Assembly (NCBI RefSeq): GCF_003217475.1
Contig: NZ_QJSP01000027.1
Span: forward strand, 1-57,198
Length of the DNA: 57,198 nt
DNA from: Williamsia limnetica
GTDB lineage: Bacteria > Actinomycetota > Actinomycetes > Mycobacteriales > Mycobacteriaceae
Reading direction: 5' to 3'
Shown piece after piece: positions 16,746 to 25,722 of the stretch. The notes beneath the pieces are model-generated. The model worked only from the letters and a program-made list of their open reading frames with translations, was not told the origin of the DNA and did not search any database. Positions within the stretch are counted from its first letter, which is position 1; each line of letters begins with the position of its first letter. The translations under genes and the position numbers were made by a program.

Positions 16746-17510
16746 ATGGGTGATGCCGTGCTCTTCGATGCTCGCGACGACGGTATCGCCGTCATCACCC
16801 TGAACCGTCCTGATACGCGGAACTGCTTGTCCGCGGACGTGCGCGACGGTTTGCGCGACGCCTGGCACAGATTCGAGGCCGACTCGTCGCTGCGTGTGGG
16901 CATCCTGACGGGCAGCGGTGAGACCTTCTGTGCGGGCGGTGACCTCAAAGAGATGGTGCAGACCGGTATGCAGATCCCGCCGCGGGACATGTTTCCGCTG
17001 CCCTACGACACCGTTGAATTGTCCAAGCCCACCATCGCGGCCGTCAACGGTGCCGCCTTCGCGGGTGGCTGGATGATCGCCCAGGCGTGTGACCTGTGCG
17101 TGGCGAGTACCGGCGCGCGATTCGCGGTGACGGAGGTCAAGGTCGGCCGCAGTTCGCCGTGGGCATCTCCGCTGATCCACATGATCCCGCAGCGGATCAT
17201 GATGGAGATCCTGCTGACCGGTAGGCCGATCACTGCTGAACGGGCCTACGAGATAGGGCTGGTCAATCGCCTGGCTGAGCCAGAAGCATTGATGAACAGT
17301 GCAATCGACTTGGCGCGGGAGATCCTCGTGGGCGCGCCGCTGTCGGTGAAGGCTGCGAGGGACACGGTCATGCTCGCGACGGAGATGGGGCGATCAGCCG
17401 CTCTGCAGGCTGCCCGAGCGGCATCTGAACGGTGCTACACCAGCTCCGACGCCCAGGAGGGGCCACGGGCCTTCGCGCACAGGCGTTTTCCGGTGTGGAC
17501 CAACTCCTGA
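16746..17510 (+). CDS. enoyl-CoA hydratase/isomerase family protein
   Basis: A 254-residue crotonase whose ATG directly follows the CoA-transferase stop. The oxyanion-hole segments are GETFCAGGDLKEM (58-70) and NGAAFAGGWMI (101-111). Glu130 in VTEVKVG corresponds to the first catalytic glutamate, and the second position is not an acid (RSSPWASP). It differs from the crotonase at 4932, which keeps only the second acid as Asp. It is the last gene of the operon and converges on the CMD-like gene with 21 nt between stops. Confidence 0.87.
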   Translation: MGDAVLFDARDDGIAVITLNRPDTRNCLSADVRDGLRDAWHRFEADSSLRVGILTGSGETFCAGGDLKEMVQTGMQIPPRDMFPLPYDTVELSKPTIAAVNGAAFAGGWMIAQACDLCVASTGARFAVTEVKVGRSSPWASPLIHMIPQRIMMEILLTGRPITAERAYEIGLVNRLAEPEALMNSAIDLAREILVGAPLSVKAARDTVMLATEMGRSAALQAARAASERCYTSSDAQEGPRAFAHRRFPVWTNS

Positions 17511-17531
17511 CTGAACCGGGACAACGGAGGG

Positions 17532-18122
17532 CTATCGGGGCTGCGGGGCGGGAAGGAACGGCACGAGCGCTTCCTCGGGTTGAACGCCGAAGCTGCGCAG
17601 GGCCATTGCGAGCATGGAGTAGCAGCCGACGGTGAACACAACATCCATCAGTTTCTGCTCCCCGAACTCACCGGCCAGGACGGCCCAGGTCGCATCGCCG
17701 ATGGCGCCATCGGTGAGAAGATCGTCCACCGATTGCAGCAGGGCGCGGTCGATCGTAGACCAATCAGGTGCTTCGGGCCCCTCGGCCACAGCGGCGAACT
17801 CGTCGGCCGTCACCCCGGCCCGATCGGCGAGAATCACATGCTGGGCCCACTCGTAGTCGGAGCGTTTGATCCGAGCGACCCGCAGGACCAGCAACTCCCG
17901 CTGCCGCACGGAGAGCGCCGACTGCGAGAGCAGATGCCGGTTGAAGGTCAGGAACGCCATCGACAGACCCGGATAGCGAGCGAGGGTGCCGAGCAGGTTG
18001 TCGCCCGCCTGCCGCCCCTCTTCCGGGCCGGCGCTCGCGACCGCGGACCGGAAGCCGTCGACGAACGCGGTCATCTCAGGAGACCAATCGGCCCGCAGCG
18101 CGGGAGTGATCCGGGCACTCAC
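17532..18122 (-). CDS. carboxymuconolactone decarboxylase-like (AhpD-fold) protein
   Basis: A 196-residue CMD-family protein with the core SVRQRELLVLRVARIKRSDYEWAQHV split around residues 92-117. Glu and His ligand-type residues are present, but there is no CxxC, so it is unlike redox-active AhpD. Homologues are common at the end of catabolic operons and often have no assigned reaction. It overlaps the SDR upstream by 4 nt and is the last gene of the ten-gene operon starting at 29632. Confidence 0.8.
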   Translation of the reverse strand: MSARITPALRADWSPEMTAFVDGFRSAVASAGPEEGRQAGDNLLGTLARYPGLSMAFLTFNRHLLSQSALSVRQRELLVLRVARIKRSDYEWAQHVILADRAGVTADEFAAVAEGPEAPDWSTIDRALLQSVDDLLTDGAIGDATWAVLAGEFGEQKLMDVVFTVGCYSMLAMALRSFGVQPEEALVPFLPAPQPR

Positions 18123-18862
18123 GTGTTGCGCCCGCCGTTGACGCCGATGATCTGACCGGTGATGTACCCGGCCTCTTCACTGACGAGAAATGCGCACGTC
18201 GCCGCGACATCCTCGGGTTGCCCGATCCGGCCCACCGGTGTCTTGGCGACCTGTGCATCGACGTCGACCATTCCCGAGTCGACGGTGGCGCGGAGCATCG
18301 GGGTGTCGATGAATCCGGGAGGGACAGTGTTGACTGTGATTCCGCGCCTGCCGAATTCGAGCGCCAATACCTTGGTCAGTCCCACCACACCGGACTTTGC
18401 CGTCACGTAGCCGGCGAGCCCGGGGGAGCCGCTGTGCACACTCGACGACGAGATGTTCACGATACGGCCCCAGCCCTCCTCGAGCATCTCGGGAAGGACG
18501 GCCTGGCAACAGTGGAACGTGCTCGAGAGGTTCAACGCCAGCACCCGATTCCAGGTCTCCTCGGTGATGTCGAGGAAGGGGCCGGCGAGAGTTCCGCCTG
18601 CACTGTTGACCAGCACCGTGGGTCGCCCCAAGCGTGCTTTGACCTCGGCGACAGCGGCGTCGATGCGGCTGCGGTCGGTGACATCGACTGCCAGACCGAT
18701 CGCTTTGCCCCCAGCTTTCTCGATGGAGACGGCAGTTGTCACGGCGGCCTCGCCATTGATGTCGAAGATGGCGACCAGATCACCGTCGGCAGCGAGGCGC
18801 CGGGCGATGGCCTCGCCGATACCCGATGCGCCTCCGGTGACAATGGCAGTATGACCGCTCAT
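18119..18862 (-). CDS. short-chain dehydrogenase/reductase (FabG-like SDR)
   Basis: A 247-residue classical SDR: TGGASGIG at 9-16, NSAGG at 86-90, Ser140-region and Tyr152/Lys156. The C-terminal GYITGQIIGVNGG is FabG-like. It may act as a 3-hydroxyacyl-CoA or secondary-alcohol dehydrogenase. The ATG at 18862 is preceded by AGGAAAGGA and overlaps the stop of the dioxygenase (ATGA). A longer frame reaching 18961 exists but would lie inside the upstream gene. Confidence 0.87.
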   Translation of the reverse strand: MSGHTAIVTGGASGIGEAIARRLAADGDLVAIFDINGEAAVTTAVSIEKAGGKAIGLAVDVTDRSRIDAAVAEVKARLGRPTVLVNSAGGTLAGPFLDITEETWNRVLALNLSSTFHCCQAVLPEMLEEGWGRIVNISSSSVHSGSPGLAGYVTAKSGVVGLTKVLALEFGRRGITVNTVPPGFIDTPMLRATVDSGMVDVDAQVAKTPVGRIGQPEDVAATCAFLVSEEAGYITGQIIGVNGGRNT

Positions 18863-19692
18863 TTGATCCTTTCCTGACCCGCGACGGTGGATCGATGCAT
18901 GGTGCGTGGCTTGCTTCGGTCGAAGTCGCGGACGCGATGGACGAGGCCGGTGTTGTCCCACAGCACCGTGTCGCCCTCTGACCAGCTGTGCCGGCAGACA
19001 AGCTCCGGCGCGGTGATGCGTTCCTGCAGATCCCGCAACAGAGCGCGACCCTCATCGATGTCCATCCCGACGATGTGTGACGCGGTTGCTCCCAGTACCA
19101 ACGAGCGTCGACCCGAATCGTGTTCCCACACCAGGGGATGTTCGCGCACCGAGCGAGAGGCCCATTCGGCCACCTGCTCCGGTGTCGGATCGGGGTAGGT
19201 GAGGCGCTGGATCGCCTCGAACGTGTGTACCACCCGAAGGTCGGCGAAACGTACCTTCTCATCGTCGGTCAGTGCGTCGTAGGCGTCGTAGGTGCTCGCG
19301 AACTCGGTCTCACCACCCTCTGCGGATGTCACCCGTGCAGTGAGCATCGATGTCTTCGGGGCAATCTCGTCGAGAAGCCCGTCGATGTGCCAGAAGCAGT
19401 TGCTGGCAAAGTACTCCGCGTTCGGATTGCTGGGATCAAAACTGATCTCCATCACCTCAGCGGTTGCCGGGGGCAGGTGGGAGAAGTTGATCAGGGTGCC
19501 CAGCTTCCTGCAGAACTCGACCAAGGTCTCGTCGCCGGCATCGAGCTCTGGAAACAGCAACACCGAATAGGTTTCGAGCGCTTCGGCCACGGCATCTGCG
19601 AGATCGGTGTCTTCACGCAACTGGTCGGCGTCGATGCCGAGCACTTTGACCCCGACCGTGTCCGTGAGCCGCTCGACGGCAAGTGTGCTCAT
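18859..19692 (-). CDS. TauD/TfdA-family Fe(II)/2-oxoglutarate dioxygenase
   Basis: A 277-residue TauD-fold protein. The iron triad is visible as His102-x-Asp104 in FWHIDG and His252 in NTGLVHRV, and Arg263 in KPRTMHR is the likely 2-oxoglutarate anchor. It hydroxylates an unactivated carbon with decarboxylation of 2-oxoglutarate. It is followed by an aldehyde dehydrogenase and a ThDP lyase in the same operon. This trio resembles the logic of alpha-oxidation (2-hydroxylation, C1-C2 cleavage, aldehyde oxidation), although phytanoyl-CoA hydroxylase belongs to a different family. Strong AGGAAGGGGG Shine-Dalgarno. Confidence 0.88.
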   Translation of the reverse strand: MSTLAVERLTDTVGVKVLGIDADQLREDTDLADAVAEALETYSVLLFPELDAGDETLVEFCRKLGTLINFSHLPPATAEVMEISFDPSNPNAEYFASNCFWHIDGLLDEIAPKTSMLTARVTSAEGGETEFASTYDAYDALTDDEKVRFADLRVVHTFEAIQRLTYPDPTPEQVAEWASRSVREHPLVWEHDSGRRSLVLGATASHIVGMDIDEGRALLRDLQERITAPELVCRHSWSEGDTVLWDNTGLVHRVRDFDRSKPRTMHRSTVAGQERIK

Positions 19693-19706
19693 GGTGACCC
19701 CCTTCC

Positions 19707-21137
19707 TCAGGCCTCGTCCGGCGCATAGCCGAGGATGCCTTTGATCTCCAGGTAGTCCTCGAAACCGAATGCACCCCATTCCCGGCCGTTTCCGCTCTTC
19801 TTGTAGCCGCCGAACGGGGCGCTGAAGTCGAATCCACCATTGATGGCAACGGATCCCGAGCGGATGCGGCGGGCCACCGAGCGGGCGAGGGCGAGGTCGG
19901 CACCTGCGACAGCGCCCGCGAGGCCGTACTCGGTGTCGTTGGCGATCTCGATGGCATGGTCGATGCTGTCGTAGCCGAGGATCGTCAGCACGGGACCGAA
20001 GATCTCCTCGCGGGCAATGCTCATGTCGTTCTTGACGTCGGCGAACACGGTCGGCTGGACGAAGAAGCCCTTGTCGATACCCTCAGGACGACCGGGACCG
20101 CCCGCTGCCAGGGTCGCACCGTCCGCGATACCCTGCGCGATCAGCTCCTGGATCTTGTCGAACTGCGACTTCGAGACCACCGGCCCGATGGCGAAGTCGC
20201 CGTTAGGATCTCCGACGGTCACCGACGCCGCTGCGTCCTTCGCAACGCCGATGGCCTCCTCCATCCGCTCTGCCGGGACCAGCATGCGGGACGGCGCGCT
20301 GCAGGTCTGGCCGGAGTTGAGCATCATCGTGACGACGCCCTTTCCCACATTCGCTGCGAAGTCTTGGTCGTCGAGGACGATGTTGGGGCCCTTGCCGCCG
20401 AGTTCCTGGGTGACCCGCTTCACGCCGGCCGCCGCGTTGGTTGCGATGTCGATCCCGGCGCGCGTCGAGCCGGTGAACGAGATCATGTCGACGTCGGGAT
20501 GACCGGACAGAGGCACGCCCACCCCGGGTCCGTCACCCTGCACGAGGTTGAACACACCGGCGGGAACGCCGGCCGCCTCCAGGATTTCGGCGAAGATCTG
20601 ACCGGTGAAAGGGGAGCGTTCAGACGGCTTGAGGATCATCGTGCAGCCGGTCGCCAGCGCTGGGAAAACCTTGACGGCTATCTGGTTCAGTGGCCAGTTC
20701 CACGGGGTGATCAGAGCGCAGACGCCGATGGGCTCTTTGACGATGAGCGAACTGCCATGCTGCTCCTCGAAGGTGTATCCCTTGAGCGCCTCGATGGCCG
20801 TCGCGAGATGGCCGGCACCCAGGTTGATCTGGAAGCCGTTCGCCAGTTCCTTCGGGGCGCCCATCTCTTCGGTCAGCGCCGCACCGAGATCGTTTGCACG
20901 CTTTTGGTATTCCGCGGCGATGTTCTCGAGGAGCGTGACCCGATCGGCGACCGGTGTCGTCGACCAGGTCGTGAAGGCACGTCGTGCAGCCGCGACAGCC
21001 TTGTCCACATCCGCCGATGATCCGACGGCCACCGTACCGGCGAGCTCTTCGGTCGCGGGATTGACGACTTCCAGGACTGCGGGTGTGGTCGGATCGACCC
21101 ATCGGCCGTCGATGAAGAGCTTCGTGTATTCACGCAT
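19707..21137 (-). CDS. NAD(P)-dependent aldehyde dehydrogenase
   Basis: A 476-residue ALDH. Catalytic Cys279 in NSGQTCSAPSRM and general base Glu245 in TQELGGKGPN are present, as are the cofactor strands TPWNWPL near 144-150 and FTGSTRAG near 221-228. It oxidises an aldehyde to a carboxylate, plausibly the aldehyde released by the neighbouring ThDP lyase. The ATG at 21137 is preferred to a further upstream ATG at 21164, because the MREYTKLFIDGRW start matches the usual ALDH N-terminus. It lies 39 nt after the ThDP enzyme and 14 nt before the dioxygenase. Confidence 0.9.
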   Translation of the reverse strand: MREYTKLFIDGRWVDPTTPAVLEVVNPATEELAGTVAVGSSADVDKAVAAARRAFTTWSTTPVADRVTLLENIAAEYQKRANDLGAALTEEMGAPKELANGFQINLGAGHLATAIEALKGYTFEEQHGSSLIVKEPIGVCALITPWNWPLNQIAVKVFPALATGCTMILKPSERSPFTGQIFAEILEAAGVPAGVFNLVQGDGPGVGVPLSGHPDVDMISFTGSTRAGIDIATNAAAGVKRVTQELGGKGPNIVLDDQDFAANVGKGVVTMMLNSGQTCSAPSRMLVPAERMEEAIGVAKDAAASVTVGDPNGDFAIGPVVSKSQFDKIQELIAQGIADGATLAAGGPGRPEGIDKGFFVQPTVFADVKNDMSIAREEIFGPVLTILGYDSIDHAIEIANDTEYGLAGAVAGADLALARSVARRIRSGSVAINGGFDFSAPFGGYKKSGNGREWGAFGFEDYLEIKGILGYAPDEA

Positions 21138-21176
21138 GAGGAGTCCTGACTTTGTGTTGTGCAACGGGACGAGGTG

Positions 21177-22883
21177 TCACTGCTGGCCCTCGGCGTACCA
21201 GGTCCGGAACTCGTCGTAGCTCGGCATCTCTTCGGAGTTGGCCTTCGGGTCGACGGCGACGTGGATGACACCGGGCCTGCCACTGGCGTAGGCGCGTTTG
21301 ATGGCGGGCGCGATGTCCTCGTCTCGGTCGACGTACTCGCCGTAGCAGCCGAAGCCCTCGGCGACCTTGTCGAGACGGGTATCGCTGCTCCAGTGGACGC
21401 CGGTCTCGAGTGATCCCTGGCCGTAGGTGCGTTTGTAGACACCCACCTCCAGACCCCAGGCGTAGTCCACGGCGACCACGCAGACCAACGGAAGGTTGAG
21501 GCGAGCAGCTGTTTCGAGTTCGGCGATGTGGAACTGGAACGACGAATCGCCGGTGATCAGCATCATCGGGCGTTTGCCACCGTCGGCGACACCGGCGCCG
21601 ACCGCGTACGGCAGACCGGTACCGAGATGGCCGAAGTTCTGGTTCCACATGACGTCATGGGGTTTGGCCTGCGAGTACGTCCAGCCGAAGATGGTGGTGG
21701 CCCCGCCGTCGCGGACCATGATGCCGTCGGATGGGAAGTCCTTGGTGGCCTCGACGATGAGCCTGGCCGGATGTACCGGCGACATGCCGGAGGGCGCTGT
21801 CTCGGCCAGCTCCGCGAGCTGTGCTGCATCTTCTTTGATCCACGCTGCCAGTTCGGGCGTGGCGGTCCGCGGCGAATCCTTCAGGGCCTCCGCCAGCTGA
21901 GGGACGATGGCTCGGAGGTCTCCGACGAGCGGTACGTCGATCGCCCGGTTGACGCCGATCGCCGCCGGATCCTGTTCGATGTAGATCCAGCTGCGGTTGG
22001 CCTCGCCTGCCACCCAGTGCCTGCCGCGCCCGAAGTGCACCGGTTCGCCCAGTTCGGTGCCGATGGCGAGGCAGAGATCGGATTTGACGACGGCGTCGAC
22101 CGCGGCCGTCGAGAAACCGTAGGGGAAGGTGCGGTCTTCGAGACCTTCGATGAACGAGGTGCCGCCGGAGGTCTGGATGACCGGGCAGGCGAGCAGGTCG
22201 GCGAGTTGCTTCACCGAGGCTCCTGCGCGCGTGGTGTGGACCCCGTGACCGACCAGGAGGATTGGTTGCTTCGCTGCGCCGATCAGGCGGACGGCCTCAT
22301 CGATCTGAGCTTGGCCCGCGGTCTGTCCGACGAGACGGTAGGCCTTCGGTGGTAGGGCCGGCGGCACGTCGAGTTCTTCCTGAATCACGTGCGACGGGTA
22401 TTCGATGTACACCGGGCCCGGGGTTCCCGAGAGCGCCTTGCGCAGGCCCTCTCGGATGATCTCATCGGTTTGATCGGCGTATTCGATACTCGCGCTGTAT
22501 TTTACGGACGGCTCGATCAGCCCGGACTGCTGGACGAACTGGATGCGGCCGCGGCGGACACGCTGCTCGGTGATTCGTGCGCGTTGCCCGCCGAGGAAGA
22601 TGACCGGAGAGTTCTCCACCTTGGCGCACATGATGGCGCCGGCCAGGTTTGCGATACCGGGGCCGAGGGTGCCGATGCACACCGCGGCCGTACCGGTCAT
22701 GCGTGACACCGCCTCTGCCATGAAGCCCGCGGACTCTTCGTGGTGGGGTGCAACAACATTCCAGCCGCGCTCTTCGGCGAGATGGAACAGGTGGACGAAG
22801 TTGGGATCGGGGATCCCGAAGATGGTGTTGATGCCTTCGGCCTCGAAGAGGTCGAGAATGCGTTCGTAGACTTTAACCGACAT
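21177..22883 (-). CDS. thiamine-diphosphate-dependent enzyme (2-hydroxyacyl-CoA lyase / acetolactate-synthase-like)
   Basis: A 568-residue ThDP enzyme of the AHAS/oxalyl-CoA decarboxylase/2-hydroxyacyl-CoA lyase superfamily. The cofactor-activating Glu is in HHEESAGF (residues 47-54), the central domain is present, and the ThDP/Mg motif starts at GDSSFQFHIAELE near 444. The motif ends VVAVDYAWG, where the usual Asn is replaced. The FAD-type features of true AHAS are not evident. Its neighbours are an aldehyde dehydrogenase and a 2-oxoglutarate dioxygenase, so cleavage of a 2-hydroxyacyl-CoA to an aldehyde is an attractive hypothesis. Benzoylformate-type decarboxylation or carboligation cannot be excluded. 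Confidence 0.83.
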   Translation of the reverse strand: MSVKVYERILDLFEAEGINTIFGIPDPNFVHLFHLAEERGWNVVAPHHEESAGFMAEAVSRMTGTAAVCIGTLGPGIANLAGAIMCAKVENSPVIFLGGQRARITEQRVRRGRIQFVQQSGLIEPSVKYSASIEYADQTDEIIREGLRKALSGTPGPVYIEYPSHVIQEELDVPPALPPKAYRLVGQTAGQAQIDEAVRLIGAAKQPILLVGHGVHTTRAGASVKQLADLLACPVIQTSGGTSFIEGLEDRTFPYGFSTAAVDAVVKSDLCLAIGTELGEPVHFGRGRHWVAGEANRSWIYIEQDPAAIGVNRAIDVPLVGDLRAIVPQLAEALKDSPRTATPELAAWIKEDAAQLAELAETAPSGMSPVHPARLIVEATKDFPSDGIMVRDGGATTIFGWTYSQAKPHDVMWNQNFGHLGTGLPYAVGAGVADGGKRPMMLITGDSSFQFHIAELETAARLNLPLVCVVAVDYAWGLEVGVYKRTYGQGSLETGVHWSSDTRLDKVAEGFGCYGEYVDRDEDIAPAIKRAYASGRPGVIHVAVDPKANSEEMPSYDEFRTWYAEGQQ

Positions 22884-23814
22884 GTGCGCTGCCTTCCATG
22901 GCTATCGCGAAGCTCTTGGTGATGTGGTCGAGGTGGGCCGACGGGACGACCGGCAGGATCCACGGGTCGCTGGTGTCGCGGATGGCTGCCATCTGTTCGT
23001 CGACTTCTTCGACGGTCCAGGACGGCCGGTATACGCCGGGTGTCTCGGCGATGAAGGCCCGCGCGACCCTACCGGCGATGGCCACCAGCATTTCCCCTGT
23101 GATCGAACAATTCTCGTGCGCGAGCCAGCCGACCGCGGGGGCCGTCAGCTCAGGTCCCATCGGTGGGTACGCAGAGGTGTCAAGACCCTCCGCGAGCCGG
23201 GTGAGAGCGGCGGGAACGATGACGTTCGACTTCACCCCGAACTCCTGGCCCTCGAGTGCCGCCACGTTCGACAAGCCGATGATCCCTGCCTTGGACGCGG
23301 CGTAGTTGGCGACGTTCTTGTTCCCGTAGATGCCACCGATCGACGAGGTGAGCACGATCCGTCCGTACCCGGCATCGCACATCAGCGAGAATGCGGGCCG
23401 AACAACGTGAAAGGCGCCCCGGAGGTGGACATCGAGCACGGCGTCGAAGTCCTCGTACGTCATCTCGGCGAGAGAGGCGTATCGATTGTTGCCCGCGTTG
23501 TGGACGAGGATGTCGATCCGGCCGAAATGCTCGACGGCGGTGTCGATGATGGCCTGCCCGCCTTCGGGGGTGGCCACCGACGCCGTGCTGACCACGGCCT
23601 CGCCTCCGGCCGAGACAATTTCGGCAACAACTTCTTCGGCGGGTCCGGCGTCGACGCTCTCTCCGCTGATCGCGGCTCCGGGGTCGTTGACCACGACCCT
23701 TGCGCCTTTGGAGGCGAGTAGCAGAGCATAGGCGCGACCCAGCCCCCTACCGGCGCCGGTGATCACGGCGACCCGACCATCGAATCTGAGCTCGGGTGCT
23801 GGCTGGTCGGTCAC
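22873..23814 (-). CDS. SDR, MFE-2/3-hydroxyacyl-CoA dehydrogenase type
   Basis: A 313-residue SDR resembling the dehydrogenase unit of peroxisomal multifunctional enzyme 2: TGAGRGLGRAYALLLASKG (19-37), VVNDPG (41-46), NAG at 106-108, and Tyr171/Lys175. About 60 residues follow the usual SDR core, as in MFE-type proteins. It probably oxidises a 3-hydroxyacyl-CoA. GTG start overlaps the BVMO stop (GTGA), and its 3' end overlaps the ThDP gene by 11 nt. Confidence 0.87.
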   Translation of the reverse strand: MTDQPAPELRFDGRVAVITGAGRGLGRAYALLLASKGARVVVNDPGAAISGESVDAGPAEEVVAEIVSAGGEAVVSTASVATPEGGQAIIDTAVEHFGRIDILVHNAGNNRYASLAEMTYEDFDAVLDVHLRGAFHVVRPAFSLMCDAGYGRIVLTSSIGGIYGNKNVANYAASKAGIIGLSNVAALEGQEFGVKSNVIVPAALTRLAEGLDTSAYPPMGPELTAPAVGWLAHENCSITGEMLVAIAGRVARAFIAETPGVYRPSWTVEEVDEQMAAIRDTSDPWILPVVPSAHLDHITKSFAIAMEGSAHVG

Positions 23815-25646
23815 TTCTCGAGCACCAGGCCTTCGAGCTCGCCCGTGTCGCGCCAGGCCTGCAGCAACTCGGTGAGTTCGTAGAACCCTCCCCAGAACGG
23901 ATCACCGAGGAACGACCGGCCGTTCGGTTCGCCCTCGCTGTTGTAATAACCGGGTGTGCACTCGGAGGTGAACGTGCTGTTGTCGACCGAGTTCGCCCGG
24001 ATCGTCGCGACCCATTCGTCTTCGGCCTGTGCGGTCGGCTCGACGTACGTGGCTCCGCGGTCCTGGGCTTGTTTGATGATGTAGGCGATGTGGTCGGCCT
24101 GTTGCTCGAACATCAGAGTCGTCGATGCGGTGACACCGCCTTGGACAAATCCGGTGGCGAAGTGGTTGGGGAATCCGTGCGCCATCACCCCGTGCAGGGT
24201 GCGGAACCCTTTGCCCCAGTGGTCGTACAGCGATGTCCCCTCGCGGCCGGCGAAGGGTTTGATGTCGAACTGCCGGTCAAGGGCCGTGGTGATCTCGAAG
24301 CCGCTGGCGAAGACGATGCAGTCGAACTCGTGCTCGACACCGTCGACGATGATGCCCTTGTCGGTGATACGTTCGACGCCCTTCGTCTCGGATACGTCGA
24401 CGAGGGTGACGTTGGGCCGGTTGAAGGTCGGCAGATACTCGTCGTTGAAGACGGGGCGCTTACACATGTTGCGGTAGTACGGCTTCAACAGTTCTGCAGT
24501 CGCCGGATCGTCGACGATCTGCTCGACGCGTTGCCGCAGGCGCTCCATCGCCCGGTAGTCCTCGATCTCTTTGAGCTTCATGAACTCGGCGGGATCGGCC
24601 AGGGCCGCCCAGCCCGAGAAGTTCTCGGTCGCATTGAGTTTCGCGGCCATGTTGCGCGAGACCTCTGTCCAGCCGTCGCAGATGAGGTCGGGCTCGCCGG
24701 GAGAGTAGAACGAGAAGGCCGCGTTGTGGAAGTTGCGCTGCCGCGCCGCCCGCCAACCCGGTTCCAGGCTCGCCACCCACTCGGGGTCGGTCGGATAGTT
24801 GGCCCGCTCGAAGATGTAGGACGGAGTGCGTTGGAAGACCGTCAGGTGCTTTGCACCCTTGGCCAGATGCGGGATGGCCTGGATGCCACTCGATCCCGTG
24901 CCGATGACCGCGATCTTCTTGTCGGCGATCTTGTCCAGTCCACCGTGCAGGTCGCCGCCGGTGTACTCGTAGTCCCACCGTGCCGTGTGGAACGTGTGTC
25001 CCTTGAAGTCCCTGATGCCCGGGATGCCGGGGAGTTTCGGCCGGTTGTACGGACCCTGGCAGAGGATGACGTGGCGGGCGCGGATCTCATCGCCGCGGTT
25101 GGTGCTGATCTGCCACCTGTTGACCTCCCCATCCCATTTCAGTGAGCGGATCAGGGTGTGGAAGATCGCGTTGTCGTAGAGCCCGAAGTGGGTGCCGATG
25201 CGCTGGGCGTGTTCGAAGCACTCGTCGCCCTTGGAGAACTTCTCCTTGGGGATGTACCCGGTCTCTTCGAGTAGGGGAAGGTAACAGTAGGCATCGGAGT
25301 CGATTTGGATGCCGGGGTAGCGATTCCAGTACCAGACCCCGCCGAAGTCGCCGCCCAGTTCGATGATTTTGAAGTCCGTGACACCCGCCTGCTGAAGGCG
25401 ATGCGCGGTGATCAGGCCGCAGAACCCGCCGCCGAGGATCACCACCTCGATGTCGTCGGTGATCGGCTGCCGCGGCTCCACCGGCGTGTGGGGATCGCCT
25501 TCGTAGAACTCCGAGAAGTCGTCCTCGGCCTCCAAGTACTGCTGCTGTCCGTCGGCACGGATTCGCTTGTCGCGCTCGAGGAGGTACTTCTCGCGCAGGG
25601 CCGGGATGTCGACGTCGGGAGTCTGCGTAGGTGCGCAGGGCTGCAT
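23811..25646 (-). CDS. type I Baeyer-Villiger monooxygenase (FAD/NADPH)
   Basis: A 611-residue flavin monooxygenase with the full BVMO fingerprint FxGxxxHxxxW(D): Phe214, Gly216, His220, Trp224, Asp225. It is flanked by two Rossmann motifs, GGGFCG (72-77) and GTGSSG (249-254), and [11 protein letters not shown] lies near 102-112. The length and the roughly 60-residue N-terminal extension recall the cyclopentadecanone/steroid-type BVMO group. It inserts oxygen next to a ketone to give an ester or lactone. The operon also carries an SMP-30 lactonase-like gene and SDRs, a classic alcohol-ketone-lactone-hydroxyacid set. AAGGAA Shine-Dalgarno. Confidence 0.92.
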   Translation of the reverse strand: MQPCAPTQTPDVDIPALREKYLLERDKRIRADGQQQYLEAEDDFSEFYEGDPHTPVEPRQPITDDIEVVILGGGFCGLITAHRLQQAGVTDFKIIELGGDFGGVWYWNRYPGIQIDSDAYCYLPLLEETGYIPKEKFSKGDECFEHAQRIGTHFGLYDNAIFHTLIRSLKWDGEVNRWQISTNRGDEIRARHVILCQGPYNRPKLPGIPGIRDFKGHTFHTARWDYEYTGGDLHGGLDKIADKKIAVIGTGSSGIQAIPHLAKGAKHLTVFQRTPSYIFERANYPTDPEWVASLEPGWRAARQRNFHNAAFSFYSPGEPDLICDGWTEVSRNMAAKLNATENFSGWAALADPAEFMKLKEIEDYRAMERLRQRVEQIVDDPATAELLKPYYRNMCKRPVFNDEYLPTFNRPNVTLVDVSETKGVERITDKGIIVDGVEHEFDCIVFASGFEITTALDRQFDIKPFAGREGTSLYDHWGKGFRTLHGVMAHGFPNHFATGFVQGGVTASTTLMFEQQADHIAYIIKQAQDRGATYVEPTAQAEDEWVATIRANSVDNSTFTSECTPGYYNSEGEPNGRSFLGDPFWGGFYELTELLQAWRDTGELEGLVLEK

Positions 25647-25657
25647 GGTGATTCCTT

Positions 25658-25702
25658 GACTCGGGGGTTCGGGACTCGGGGGTTCGGGACTCGGGGGTTC
25701 AG
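25658..25702. repeat. three tandem 15-bp repeats between Rieske and BVMO genes
   Basis: GACTCGGGGGTTCGG occurs three times head to tail (last copy ends AG). It fills most of the 76-nt gap between the Rieske stop and the BVMO start, just outside the Shine-Dalgarno. The 15-bp period equals that of the coding repeat at 27076, but the sequences differ. Confidence 0.8.
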
Positions 25703-25722
25703 GCAGATGGGGAGGTGGATGG

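Noticed and set aside
23796-25145. 449-codon plus-strand frame opposite the BVMO gene
   Set aside because: Shadow frame with no motifs. The BVMO fingerprint and Rossmann motifs are on the minus strand.
25658-25702. CRISPR-like repeat array
   Set aside because: The 15-bp units are directly adjacent, with no spacers and no cas genes. It is a simple tandem repeat.
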